Shown here one piece after another: positions 1 through 8,439 of a stretch of 40,736 nt of DNA; within the stretch, counting starts at the first letter, position 1, and each line of letters starts with the position of its first letter. A program made the translations under genes and the position numbers. The notes below the pieces were generated by a model. It was not told the DNA's origin and did not search any database. It worked only from the letters and a program-made list of their open reading frames with translations. Origin of the DNA: an uncultured Porphyromonadaceae bacterium (GTDB taxonomy: Bacteria; Bacteroidota; Bacteroidia; Bacteroidales; Muribaculaceae); NCBI GenBank assembly GCA_947643665.1, contig CANRWW010000024.1, forward strand, positions 1 to 40,736. Reading direction: 5' to 3'.

Positions 1-94
1 CTAACTTTCAATATTTTCAAAGAACTTTTATGATTTTTTAGTGGACACTAATGATTAAACACATTCATTTCCCTTTATGCCAAAACATTTTATA

Positions 95-1888
95 ATGAAG
101 AGTTATGCTCTTCTGGTTGGTGTTGCCACAATTACGTCGGTTTCGCTGACAGGTTGTGTTGACAATGATTATGACCTGAGCAAGGACATTGACCTGAATG
201 TCACACTCGGAGGAGAATCTATCTATTTGCCGGCTAGTTCGACAGGCAAGCTTACAATGGACAATATCTTTGATCTTGATTCGGAAAGTTCCATAAGGAC
301 GATCACGGCGAAGGATGTAGCCGATGGAGCCAATTATGGGCTTTCTGAAGGTGACTATGTTCTTGTTCAGGCTGCTGATCCGACATACTCATCTGTAAAG
401 GTTGAACAAGTTCATTTGAAAGATACACGTTTTATGTCTGATGGTGTTATGATCCCGTTTGCGCCAGGAGGGGAATACACGATGCCGGCAGATTTTACAT
501 CAAATATGAGTATCTCTGATAATAATGTTGACAAAAATTTGATATCTGTCAATGAAGCGGTCACAAATATGGAGATGGTGTTTGATGTTTATTGTACATC
601 AGATGTATATAAAGGAGATATTACAATAAATCGCGGTTATAATATGCAATTCAGCGAAGGCTGGAGCGTATCAATAACCGATCCTGCAACTCTCTCTTTC
701 GCTAAAATGATTGATTCGCATACCTTGCAGTTTACTAAAGATGTCACATTCAATATCAGTCAGTCACTTAAGTTGAAGACAAATGTAGATCGCTTTATCC
801 TGGGAAATACCAAAGGAGAGGGATTATATGAACCAGGTAAGTTTCTGCTTGATACGGAAATTGATTTCAAAGGTGATATTTCAATTGAAAACAATACAGA
901 GAGTACTCAGGTCGGTACGGTAAATCTGAATGCATCTCTTGCTGTTACAGATGCTGTACTGCAGTCTATTGTTGGTATCGTGGATCCGAATATTCAGATT
1001 GATGATACTCAGGTTGCTATTGAAGATGTTCCTGATTTTCTTAAAGAAAAGGACAACAATCTGGATATTGCCAATCCGCAAATATACTTTACTGTGAATA
1101 ACGGATCACCTGTTTCTGCTACTTTTACAGCATTGATTCGTCCGATATTTCACAATAATACAGGTATTGGAACAGATAATGATGTGTATATAGGCAAATG
1201 GCCTGATGGTAAGGGTAGCGAAGAAATTTTCATAAAGCCGGGCCTTAACCGGATATGCCTGTCACGTACAGGTGAAAGCTCTGACCCGAATGTCATAAAC
1301 ATTCAGGTTCCTGATATTGTAAATCTGATTTCTACAATTCCTGATGAAATTACAATTACAGATGTGGACGCCAAGGTAGTTCAGGAGCCGGTTACTTTTG
1401 TGCTTTCAACTCCAGGAGAACCCGGCTATGAATTTGAGACGTCATATGAAGCTGTGGTGCCGATTGCTTTTGGAAAGGATCTCAGGCTCATATACGACGA
1501 TACAGAAACCGGATGGGATGAAGACTTTGAAAAATATAATTTTAATCAGGTGTCAATCAGTATGGATGTGGTCAATAGCGTACCTCTTTTACTTAGACCT
1601 GATGCAGATTTTATATATGGTAATGGGCAGGTATTTGATAATGTGACTATTGATGTGGATGGGGATGTTCTTGCCGGAAGTGTAAGTGCGCCTGTCACTT
1701 CTCATATAACAATAAACGCTATAAGTCATGGAGCAAATCTCAATGGGCTTAATGGTATAAGGTATAAATTCTCCGCAACGACTGCAGAGAATGCCAATGG
1801 AGTAATTTTAAATAAGAATCAGAGTTTGAAATTCGAAAATATCAAGATCGCGATCAAAGGTGGTGTGACCATTGACCTTAATGACTGA
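95..1888 (+). CDS. Large surface or periplasmic lipoprotein, unknown function
   Basis: An in-frame ATG lies upstream at 77, but I prefer 95: it follows an A/T-rich stretch and gives a compact lipoprotein signal peptide (hydrophobic core, then lipobox L-T-G-C with the acylated Cys at about residue 21). The mature protein starts C-V-D-N-D-Y-D. Acidic residues just after the Cys are typical of Bacteroidota lipoproteins sent to the outer membrane or cell surface, so that location is inferred. The remaining roughly 575 residues are rich in beta-prone D/N/T/V segments, with no catalytic motif I recognise. It lies 29 bp upstream of the DUF5723 gene on the same strand and is probably co-transcribed with it, so the two products may work together in the envelope. 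The function is unknown. The gene is complete, but its promoter lies at or beyond the left edge. Confidence 0.8.
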   Translation: MKSYALLVGVATITSVSLTGCVDNDYDLSKDIDLNVTLGGESIYLPASSTGKLTMDNIFDLDSESSIRTITAKDVADGANYGLSEGDYVLVQAADPTYSSVKVEQVHLKDTRFMSDGVMIPFAPGGEYTMPADFTSNMSISDNNVDKNLISVNEAVTNMEMVFDVYCTSDVYKGDITINRGYNMQFSEGWSVSITDPATLSFAKMIDSHTLQFTKDVTFNISQSLKLKTNVDRFILGNTKGEGLYEPGKFLLDTEIDFKGDISIENNTESTQVGTVNLNASLAVTDAVLQSIVGIVDPNIQIDDTQVAIEDVPDFLKEKDNNLDIANPQIYFTVNNGSPVSATFTALIRPIFHNNTGIGTDNDVYIGKWPDGKGSEEIFIKPGLNRICLSRTGESSDPNVINIQVPDIVNLISTIPDEITITDVDAKVVQEPVTFVLSTPGEPGYEFETSYEAVVPIAFGKDLRLIYDDTETGWDEDFEKYNFNQVSISMDVVNSVPLLLRPDADFIYGNGQVFDNVTIDVDGDVLAGSVSAPVTSHITINAISHGANLNGLNGIRYKFSATTAENANGVILNKNQSLKFENIKIAIKGGVTIDLND

Positions 1889-1917
1889 TTCATATAATCC
1901 TTATAAAATTTTGATTC

Positions 1918-3369
1918 ATGAAATCCATTAGACTTTATATAATTGCCGGTATGTTAGCCGCCGGTACTTTTGCCGGATCGTCTCAAGAAGCAAGCCGTTC
2001 AGGTTATTTTCTGGAAGGCTACAACTTTCGTCATCAGCTTAACCCAGCTTTCGCTCCTGAAAACAACTATGTGGCAATTCCCGTATTAGGTAATTTGGGT
2101 GTAGGCGTGTCAAGCAATGTGGGAGTCAAGACGTTTATATATAAGAAGCCGGACGGGCAGCTTACCACATTTATGAATAGCTCTGTAGGAAATGAAGAAT
2201 TTCTAAATAAGCTGCAGAACAACAATCATGTCAGTGCGAATCTGAATATGACGCTTTTCTCATTCGGTTTTCGTGCTTTGAATGGTTACAATACCGTAAC
2301 GGTGTCTACACGTGCTGAAGTAGGGGCGAACCTTCCAAAAGACTTGTTCCGGTTTATGAAAGTCGGTATGACAGGTCCGAGCACAGCATATAGTTTTGAA
2401 AACGTCCGTGTGCGAGCTAATGCGTTTGCAGAAGTTGCCCTCGGTCACCAGCACAAAATTAATAGTGAACTTGCTGTTGGAGCGAAAGTAAAGCTACTCT
2501 TCGGCCTAGGACATGCTGATGCACGCATCAAAAAAATGGACGTTCAGATGAATGATGAATATTGGTCTGTGCGTGCTCAGGGAGACCTGAACCTTGCTGC
2601 TGGATCTGGTTTGTATGTACCTACAAATCAAGAAAGCGGTGTAGATCTTGATAAGGCGGATCAATACAATCAGATTGATTATAATGGCATAAGATATGAC
2701 AATTTCAGTTTGGCTGGTTTTGGTCTTGGATTTGACCTTGGTGCCACATATGATATGCATCATTTTGTTGATGGGCTTAACCTGTCGCTTGCACTCACTG
2801 ATATGGGTTTTATAAATTGGAACAACAATCAGCATGCTGTAACTCCTGATACTCAGTGGCGTTTTGACGGTTTCGATAATGTCGCTATTGATTCTGACCA
2901 GCCAGACTACGAACAAAATAAGCTGGAAGAGCAAATTGATGGGATATTCGACGACTTAAAAGATTGTGCCAATTTTGAGCGGGCTGCCAATAATGGGAAA
3001 TCACGTACTACAGCTCTTGCGGCGACACTAGCAATCGGTGCCGAATACAAAATGCCATTTTACAAAGGGCTGACTGGAGGTTTCCTTTTATCACAGCGTA
3101 TGGGGGGATGCTTCTCATTTACCGAAGGCCGTTTCTATGCTAATATCAAGCCTGTCAATTGGTTTGATTGCTCTATTAATTATGGCGCTGGTACATTTGG
3201 CTCATCATTGGGTTGGATCGTAAACTTCCATCCGAAAGGTTTTACGTTCTTCATAGGCTCTGATCACCAGTTTTTCAAAGTTACTCCGCAATTTTTGCCT
3301 GTCGGCAAAGCGAATGCCAATATCAATTTGGGCTTCAGTGTAAACTTCGGTACAAAAAACAAGCATTAA
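1918..3369 (+). CDS. DUF5723-family outer membrane beta-barrel-like protein
   Basis: This 483-residue protein has an N-terminal signal peptide (MKSIRLYIIAGMLAAGTFAG, cleavage near residue 20-23) and then the pattern I associate with DUF5723 proteins: an early F-R-H-Q-L-N-P-A-F-A-P motif, many alternating glycine/aromatic strands, and a C-terminal strand ending in a short basic tail. Such proteins resemble the PorV/PorQ/FadL-like barrels of Bacteroidota and are predicted to sit in the outer membrane; no substrate is known. It is the second gene of a pair with the upstream lipoprotein (29 bp spacing). A strong palindromic terminator follows the stop. The family call rests on the N-terminal N-P-A-F signature and overall architecture, not on a search. 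Confidence 0.75.
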   Translation: MKSIRLYIIAGMLAAGTFAGSSQEASRSGYFLEGYNFRHQLNPAFAPENNYVAIPVLGNLGVGVSSNVGVKTFIYKKPDGQLTTFMNSSVGNEEFLNKLQNNNHVSANLNMTLFSFGFRALNGYNTVTVSTRAEVGANLPKDLFRFMKVGMTGPSTAYSFENVRVRANAFAEVALGHQHKINSELAVGAKVKLLFGLGHADARIKKMDVQMNDEYWSVRAQGDLNLAAGSGLYVPTNQESGVDLDKADQYNQIDYNGIRYDNFSLAGFGLGFDLGATYDMHHFVDGLNLSLALTDMGFINWNNNQHAVTPDTQWRFDGFDNVAIDSDQPDYEQNKLEEQIDGIFDDLKDCANFERAANNGKSRTTALAATLAIGAEYKMPFYKGLTGGFLLSQRMGGCFSFTEGRFYANIKPVNWFDCSINYGAGTFGSSLGWIVNFHPKGFTFFIGSDHQFFKVTPQFLPVGKANANINLGFSVNFGTKNKH

Positions 3370-3384
3370 TCTAATAATTTCTAA

Positions 3385-3427
3385 TATAATAAAATCGGCA
3401 TGTCATTGACATGCCGATTTTATTATA
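3385..3427. terminator. Bidirectional palindromic terminator
   Basis: Positions 3385-3405 and 3407-3427 are perfect reverse complements (21 bp arms around a single central T). The core is AATCGGCATGTCA and the flanks are A/T-rich, so either strand yields a G/C stem followed by a U-rich tract. It sits between two convergent genes (the DUF5723 gene on + and the glycosyltransferase on -) and can serve both. Confidence 0.85.
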
Positions 3428-3505
3428 AATACGTTAGATATAAATAATAACCTGTTTAAGACAGAAACCGGTACTTTAGTAACCGTCCATTATAATACTT
3501 GTTTT

Positions 3506-4465
3506 TTAATCCCAAAGTTTGTCGGATATGGCATATCGGGGACGATGCTTTACTTCCACGAATATTTTACCGATATACTCCCCTACAATACCGATAGCTA
3601 TGAGTATGAGGCTCCCGAGCGCCCATATTGATAACATCAATGACGCCCAGCCGGCACTGATATGGTCACTGAAAAAATAAGACACCAATACGTATAGCGC
3701 CACCAGTATGTCCACTAAAAGAAGTATTAGTCCGGTCATGAAAATCCAGCGCATGGGACGCGCCGAAAAAGATGTGATGCCATCAATTGAAAAACTGAGC
3801 ATTTTTGCAAATGGATATTTGGATTCACCTGCAACACGTTCGTTTCTTTTGTAAGTTACAATATCATTTTCAAGCCCGATTTGAGGGATTATACCTCTGA
3901 GGAAAAGATTTGATTCCCCATATTGTGCCAATAAATTGAGTGCCCGATTGCTCATAAGCCGGTAATCAGCATGGTCATATACAGTTTCAAGCCCCATTAC
4001 TTTCTGGAAAGAATAAAAGGCATGGGCCGTGTTTCGTTTAAACCATGTGTCTGTATCTCTTGAAGATCGCACTCCATATATGATTTCTTTTCCGTTGTGG
4101 AATTTACGCACCATCTCAATTATTGCATCTGGATCATCTTGTAAATCCGCATCAATGGATATGGCCGCATCGCAATGTCCTTTCACTGTCATAAGACCTG
4201 CAAGTAACACATTCTGGTGTCCCCGGTTATGTGCCAGCGAAATACCTCTGATCCTCGTGTCGTGTAAATGGAATTCCTCTATTACTTTCCATGTATGGTC
4301 ATTGCTTCCATCGTTGCAAAGAAGTATATAGGAGTCCCATTTTGCTAATTTTTGTTTTTCGAGCCTTTCCAATACATCTAGCATTTTCGGTATGGATATC
4401 GGCAAAGCGGTTTCTTCATTATAGCATGGAACGACAATTGCTATTGTAGGAAGTGCAGGTGTCAT
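3506..4465 (-). CDS. Membrane-anchored family 2 glycosyltransferase (GtrB/DPM1-like)
   Basis: This 319-residue GT-A enzyme probably moves a sugar from a nucleotide donor to a polyprenyl-phosphate carrier at the inner membrane. The N-terminus has V-V-P-C-Y-N-E-E (about 11-18), then N-D-G-S-N-D-H-T (51-58) and the metal-binding D-A-D-L-Q-D-D (105-111). All are hallmarks of the dolichol-phosphate mannosyltransferase/GtrB group. Two C-terminal hydrophobic segments (about 240-265 and 275-303) fit the membrane anchor of GtrB/YfdH-type enzymes. It lies 66 bp downstream of proS on the same strand, but the proS terminator stands between them, so it is probably a separate transcript. No flippase or other polysaccharide gene is adjacent, and the exact sugar cannot be read from the sequence. 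Confidence 0.85.
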   Translation of the reverse strand: MTPALPTIAIVVPCYNEETALPISIPKMLDVLERLEKQKLAKWDSYILLCNDGSNDHTWKVIEEFHLHDTRIRGISLAHNRGHQNVLLAGLMTVKGHCDAAISIDADLQDDPDAIIEMVRKFHNGKEIIYGVRSSRDTDTWFKRNTAHAFYSFQKVMGLETVYDHADYRLMSNRALNLLAQYGESNLFLRGIIPQIGLENDIVTYKRNERVAGESKYPFAKMLSFSIDGITSFSARPMRWIFMTGLILLLVDILVALYVLVSYFFSDHISAGWASLMLSIWALGSLILIAIGIVGEYIGKIFVEVKHRPRYAISDKLWD

Positions 4466-4482
4466 ATTTTGAGTAGAAAAAT

Positions 4483-4511
4483 TGCAGGGGCACGTGTATC
4501 GTACCCCTGCA
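4483..4511 (-). terminator. Rho-independent terminator of proS
   Basis: TGCAGGGG-C-ACG (4483-4494) pairs with CGT-A-CCCCTGCA (4500-4511), with one internal mismatch and a 5-nt loop. Read on the minus strand the stem is followed by AATTTTTCT. It lies 21 bp after the proS stop and just before the glycosyltransferase start. Confidence 0.8.
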
Positions 4512-4531
4512 TATGAAGAAGATGTGTTGGT

Positions 4532-6013
4532 TCAATAGTTGCGAGCAAAAATCACGCGCTGTTTAGATGGTTTTCCTGTTACCATGCATACGCCTGGCGT
4601 CTTGTCACCATCCAAAGGAATGCAACGTATTGTAGCTTTAGTCTCCGCTTTGATTTTCTCTTCAGTTTCCGGAGTGCCATCCCAATGGCATAGCAAGAAA
4701 CCTCCCTTTTCAATTTCAACTTTGAACTCGTCGTATGAGTTTACCTCACGGGTCATTTCGTTGCGGTGACGGAGGGCTTTCTGATAGATATTGTTCTGTA
4801 TATCTTCCAAAAGATCTTTTACATATCGTGCTATACCATCCAATGGTTCTACTTGCTTCTCAAGAGTGTCACGGCGCATCAATTCAACTGTGCCGTTTTC
4901 AATGTCTCTTGCGCCGATTGCAAGTCGCACAGGCACACCTTTGAGTTCGTAATCTGCGAATTTGAAGCCTGGACGGCGGTTTTCCGCATCATCATATTTT
5001 ACGCTTACTCCTAACGAACGCAACTCTTTTATTATCGGTTCAACATGCTCGGTTATTTGTGCAAGCTGTTCTGAGTTTTTGTATATAGGAACTATTACGC
5101 ACTGGATAGGAGCAAGATGTGGCGGAAGCACAAGACCGTTGTCGTCGGAATGAGACATGATCAACGCGCCCATCAGGCGTGTTGATACACCCCAGGAAGT
5201 TGCCCAAACCAATTCCGGCTTGTTCTCTTTGTTGATAAAAGTCACATCAAATGCTTTCGCAAAGTTTTGGCCAAGGAAATGGCTTGTTCCTGATTGCAAG
5301 GCTTTGCCATCTTGCATCATTGCTTCAATTGTATATGTCTCAAGGGCACCGGCAAACCGCTCATTTGCAGATTTTACACCCTTAACCACAGGAACTGCCA
5401 TAAAATTATGAGCAAAGTCATTGTATACATTGAGCATGCGGATAGCCTCTTCTTCAGCCTCTTCGCGAGTGGCATGGGCTGTATGTCCCTCCTGCCACAG
5501 GAATTCTGCGGTGCGGAGAAACATGCGTGTGCGCATTTCCCAACGCATCACATTTGCCCATTGGTTGATCAGAATGGGAAGGTCACGATAAGAATTGATC
5601 CAGTTACGATAGGTATTCCATATTATGGTTTCTGATGTCGGACGTATTATCAGTTCCTCTTCGAGCTTTGCTTCAGGATCTACCACTACCCCATTGCCGT
5701 CCGGGCTGTTCATAAGACGATGATGGGTAACAACGGCACATTCCTTAGCAAAACCTTCCACATGTTCAGCTTCTTTGCTCAGAAACGATTTTGGAATCAA
5801 TAAAGGGAAATATGCATTTTGATGACCGGTTTCCTTGAACATACGGTCTAGTTCATGCTGCATTTTTTCCCAGATTGCGTATCCATAAGGCTTTATGACC
5901 ATGCATCCGCGTACAGCAGAACGTTCAGCAAGATCGGCTTTAATAACCAAGTCATCATACCATTGTGAATAGTTATCACTGCGCTTGGTTAAATCTTTCA
6001 ATTCTTTTGCCAT
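4532..6013 (-). CDS. proS: Prolyl-tRNA synthetase, short type without editing insertion
   Basis: This class II aminoacyl-tRNA synthetase charges tRNA-Pro with proline in the cytosol. The 493-residue length and domain order (catalytic core, anticodon-binding domain, C-terminal zinc-binding-like domain ending in F-A-R-N-Y) match the archaeal/eukaryote-like ProRS used by many Bacteroidota. The long bacterial ProRS with an INS editing domain does not fit. Visible motifs are motif 1 around K-P-Y-G-Y-A-I-W-E, the R-P-T-S-E-T substrate loop, motif 2 [12 protein letters not shown], and the following E-F-L-W-Q-E-G-H-T. It has its own promoter (6089-6119) and terminator (4483-4511), so it appears to be monocistronic. 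The start at 6013 gives the expected [10 protein letters not shown]-terminus. Confidence 0.96.
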   Translation of the reverse strand: MAKELKDLTKRSDNYSQWYDDLVIKADLAERSAVRGCMVIKPYGYAIWEKMQHELDRMFKETGHQNAYFPLLIPKSFLSKEAEHVEGFAKECAVVTHHRLMNSPDGNGVVVDPEAKLEEELIIRPTSETIIWNTYRNWINSYRDLPILINQWANVMRWEMRTRMFLRTAEFLWQEGHTAHATREEAEEEAIRMLNVYNDFAHNFMAVPVVKGVKSANERFAGALETYTIEAMMQDGKALQSGTSHFLGQNFAKAFDVTFINKENKPELVWATSWGVSTRLMGALIMSHSDDNGLVLPPHLAPIQCVIVPIYKNSEQLAQITEHVEPIIKELRSLGVSVKYDDAENRRPGFKFADYELKGVPVRLAIGARDIENGTVELMRRDTLEKQVEPLDGIARYVKDLLEDIQNNIYQKALRHRNEMTREVNSYDEFKVEIEKGGFLLCHWDGTPETEEKIKAETKATIRCIPLDGDKTPGVCMVTGKPSKQRVIFARNY

Positions 6014-6088
6014 TACAAATTATAATGTCGTTATTATGTCTTTTCGGTTTATATATATGGTATGTATAGCATATTTTCTATACAACTG

Positions 6089-6119
6089 CAAAAATACGAA
6101 AAATTTCTACTGTGAGCAA
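6089..6119 (-). promoter_or_regulatory. Bacteroidetes-type promoter for proS
   Basis: On the minus strand, TTG (6117-6119) is followed by 20 nt and then TATTTTTG (6089-6096), which matches the -33 and -7 elements of the Bacteroidetes primary sigma factor. The start site would be near 6082, leaving a leader of about 70 nt before the proS ATG. Confidence 0.7.
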
Positions 6120-6132
6120 CCGTTACAGCGGG

Positions 6133-6798
6133 TCACAATTTTTTATTTTTTGCATCCAATATCAGTATCGGTCCAGGTACGATGAAAATTTCAAGCCTGC
6201 GGTTTGCATGCCTTCCTTTGCGACTTGTATTCGGATTATCCTTGAGAGGATCGCTATCAGCCATTGGATAACCTTGCAACATGTCCGTCTGGGCAGCATG
6301 CTGGTCAAAATAATCATACAAAGCAATTATACGTTTTTCTGTCAGACTATACAGATATTCATTCGAACCGGTGTCATCGGAATGCATTGCCAGGATCACC
6401 TTAAACTTACCGTGTGAGCGAAAATATGGTAAAAAGGGTTGTAATTGTTCCGACGCAGACTGTAGCAGTGTCGTATCATTTGGAGCAAACAGCAAATCGG
6501 CAGGTATAGTGGCAATAACCACTTCACCCTTTCTGGTTGTTTCAACTTTGTAACCCATTTTTTGAAGAGCTTTTGCCTCACGTTTCATGTATGCGGTTAC
6601 ATAAACTGATTGTTTTGCCGGCACATCGGGGAGAAGAAGGGTCTCATCAAGGGTGAGTTCGGAAAGATCTACCAACTGTTCCTGTGAATTATCCTTTTTC
6701 TGTGCATGCGCACTCCACATGGACGTTGTTGAAACAATTGTGATCAGCAACGGCATAATTTTAAATGACAATTTTTTGAACAACATATATGGATGCAT
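6133..6798 (-). CDS. OmpA-like peptidoglycan-associated protein
   Basis: This 221-residue exported protein has an N-terminal signal peptide (hydrophobic stretch ending S-A-H-A-Q near residue 33), a linker of about 60 residues, and a C-terminal OmpA-like domain. Domain signals are the opening I-P-A-D-L-L-F-A-P-N-D-T, the H-S-D-D-T-G-S-N-E-Y segment carrying the conserved Asp, L-T-E-K-R-I with the conserved Arg, and the closing N-R-R-L-E-I-F. Such domains bind the diaminopimelate stem of peptidoglycan, tethering envelope components to the wall; there is no beta-barrel here. It is 61 bp downstream of the small acidic gene and could be the last gene of the DUF4290-rimM transcript. An alternative start at internal Met6 (6783) would also leave a signal peptide. 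Confidence 0.85.
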   Translation of the reverse strand: MHPYMLFKKLSFKIMPLLITIVSTTSMWSAHAQKKDNSQEQLVDLSELTLDETLLLPDVPAKQSVYVTAYMKREAKALQKMGYKVETTRKGEVVIATIPADLLFAPNDTTLLQSASEQLQPFLPYFRSHGKFKVILAMHSDDTGSNEYLYSLTEKRIIALYDYFDQHAAQTDMLQGYPMADSDPLKDNPNTSRKGRHANRRLEIFIVPGPILILDAKNKKL

Positions 6799-6859
6799 AG
6801 ACTGTCTTATACTTAATTGGTTACTGATTTGTGGATATGTTTGCGCTACAATGTTTGTA

Positions 6860-7159
6860 TCAAATTATGGAATCTTCGTATGCCATTTCAGCCTTGACCA
6901 TTATCTCGACATCTTCTGGCATAACTTCTGCTTCTTTGTCTTTATGGAGCATGCGTTTTACGTAATCAATCACTTCCTGCTCTATGTCGTCAGGGTCTTC
7001 GTCTGGATCAGATTCTATATCAAGCAGGCCATTCTCTTCATAGAAATCCCAGATCATATCTATTACATTGAGAACCTCGTCTGTGGCATACGGGGTTCGT
7101 CCGGCTGCTGCCAGACTGTTATTGATAGCATCAACTGCTTTTAGTTCATCAAATTCCAT
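6860..7159 (-). CDS. Small acidic conserved-hypothetical protein
   Basis: A 99-residue, predicted cytoplasmic and strongly acidic protein. It begins M-E-F-D-E-L-K-A-V-D-A-I-N and has a central E-S-D-P-D-E-D-P-D-D-I-E-Q-E stretch flanked by predicted helices. There is no signal peptide or membrane segment and I recognise no family. It lies 24 bp downstream of rimM on the same strand, which argues for a real gene in the DUF4290-rimM operon. The function is unknown. Confidence 0.75.
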   Translation of the reverse strand: MEFDELKAVDAINNSLAAAGRTPYATDEVLNVIDMIWDFYEENGLLDIESDPDEDPDDIEQEVIDYVKRMLHKDKEAEVMPEDVEIMVKAEMAYEDSII

Positions 7160-7183
7160 AACTTCTTAGTTGATATTTTTTAA

Positions 7184-7711
7184 TTATAGTTCAAGTAATT
7201 CTGCGGGGACAGTCATTTCAATATGCTGTTTCTCCACATCTATTTCTTCTATGAATTCATCTGCAATTGGGATCAGACACTCTTTCCCGTCGCTCTTTTT
7301 TATTATAAACAAACAATTGGCCGTAGAGTCATCAATCGCACAGATTTTTCCTATAAATTTTTTGTTTGCAATCAGGCTGAATCCAACAAGGTCATTGGCA
7401 TACAATCCCCCATCGCCAGAAGATTCAATGGCCGGAATTTCGTTTTTCAAAGCATAAAAACTTCGTCCGCATAACGCAGAAGCGCTTCGCTCATCTGTGA
7501 TTCCGTCTATAGTGATAAGATCTGTATCTCGGCCTTTTTTTCGTACATTGTTTTTAAAAAAAGGCACATATATCCCGTCTATCTCAATTATTATGCACGA
7601 CAATGCCGACAAATCCACATCGCAACTTAGAAGTGCTACAATTTCACCATTGATTCCGTGTGGTTTAAGGAGCTTTCCTATAGTTGTAAGGTCTTTGTAA
7701 ATGATCATCAC
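7184..7711 (-). CDS. rimM: Ribosome maturation factor RimM
   Basis: RimM assists 30S head maturation and binds ribosomal protein S19. The 175-residue product shows the N-terminal RimM signature I-G-K-L-L-K-P-H-G-I-N-G-E-I (about 12-25) and a C-terminal PRC-barrel-like half (about 100-170) with L-V-G-F-S, I-G-K-I and the I-P-I-A-D-E-F-I-E motif typical of RimM C-termini. The first two codons are both ATG; either could start. The start overlaps the stop of the DUF4290 gene (ATGA-type overlap), showing tight translational coupling. The small acidic gene follows 24 bp downstream. Confidence 0.93.
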   Translation of the reverse strand: MMIIYKDLTTIGKLLKPHGINGEIVALLSCDVDLSALSCIIIEIDGIYVPFFKNNVRKKGRDTDLITIDGITDERSASALCGRSFYALKNEIPAIESSGDGGLYANDLVGFSLIANKKFIGKICAIDDSTANCLFIIKKSDGKECLIPIADEFIEEIDVEKQHIEMTVPAELLEL

Positions 7712-8313
7712 AGAAGCGAGTTTATATTCTTTTTCTTCTTCTTCTTGCCTGTCGTCTGCTGGGGTATTTCTTTAAATTCATGCAGCCGGAAATCGTTTGT
7801 ATTTAAGCGTAAGGCTCCGTGAGACAGCTCCATAAGATCCTTGAAGATTTTTACATCGTCAACACCGTCGGTATTAACCGCAAGCATCTGTTTTTTCATA
7901 TGGTTTGCCAATAGAACTATAGCTTCGTTGCGTTCTGCGCTATCTTCCATTGAAGCGACTTTGTCTACAAGCTGCTGCGTCAGACGGCCATAATGGCGAT
8001 AGCGAATGGCACCTTGATTGTAATTGACCGGGGTTGGTTGTGTATGTAGGTCGGCTGCCTGAATTACATTACATGGAAAATCTATGTCAAGTTTGAAATC
8101 TGACATTATTGCCAAATGATCCCATAGTTTATGCTCGTTTTCTGGCGCACGAAGTTCAGGAAACAGATTCCCCATGGATTTAACTATGGAATAGGCACAT
8201 TTGGTTCTCTCATCCCTGTCCTCTATGGTTAGGCAATGGTCAACCATCCGTTGTATGTTTCGTCCGTATTCAGGAAGTATTAATCGGGACAGCCTGGTAT
8301 TATAATTGAGCAT
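7708..8313 (-). CDS. DUF4290-family protein
   Basis: A 201-residue, predicted cytoplasmic, mostly helical protein. The opening M-L-N-Y-N-T-R-L-S-R-L-I-L-P-E-Y-G-R-N-I-Q and the central F-P-C-N-V-I motif are what I know from the Bacteroidota-specific DUF4290 family, whose function is undescribed. The C-terminus is a lysine run (G-K-K-K-K-K-K-N), suggesting nucleic-acid or ribosome contact; that is inference. It is the first gene of a cluster with rimM, sharing a stop/start overlap. In Bacteroides as I remember it, murA normally lies between these two genes; it is absent here. Confidence 0.88.
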   Translation of the reverse strand: MLNYNTRLSRLILPEYGRNIQRMVDHCLTIEDRDERTKCAYSIVKSMGNLFPELRAPENEHKLWDHLAIMSDFKLDIDFPCNVIQAADLHTQPTPVNYNQGAIRYRHYGRLTQQLVDKVASMEDSAERNEAIVLLANHMKKQMLAVNTDGVDDVKIFKDLMELSHGALRLNTNDFRLHEFKEIPQQTTGKKKKKKNINSLL

Positions 8314-8355
8314 GTATTAAGAGGTTAAAATCAATATTCTGGCTATGCGCCAATG

Positions 8356-8363
8356 CAAAGCTA
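8356..8363 (-). promoter_or_regulatory. Candidate -7 element for DUF4290-rimM
   Basis: TAGCTTTG on the minus strand fits TAnnTTTG and lies 43 bp before the DUF4290 ATG. No good TTG is found at the expected -33 distance, where the fabG terminator stem sits, so this is tentative. Confidence 0.4.
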
Positions 8364-8381
8364 TAACAAGCATAAGATAAA

Positions 8382-8421
8382 CACGGTGCGCGAGGCTATT
8401 GTTTGGCAATCGCGCACCGTG
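8382..8421 (-). terminator. Terminator hairpin after fabG
   Basis: CACGGTGCGCGA (8382-8393) and TCGCGCACCGTG (8410-8421) form a perfect 12-bp G/C-rich stem with a 16-nt loop, 18 bp after the fabG stop. The minus-strand tail (TTTATCTTA) is only moderately U-rich. Confidence 0.7.
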
Positions 8422-8439
8422 ATATTTTATTGATTATTA

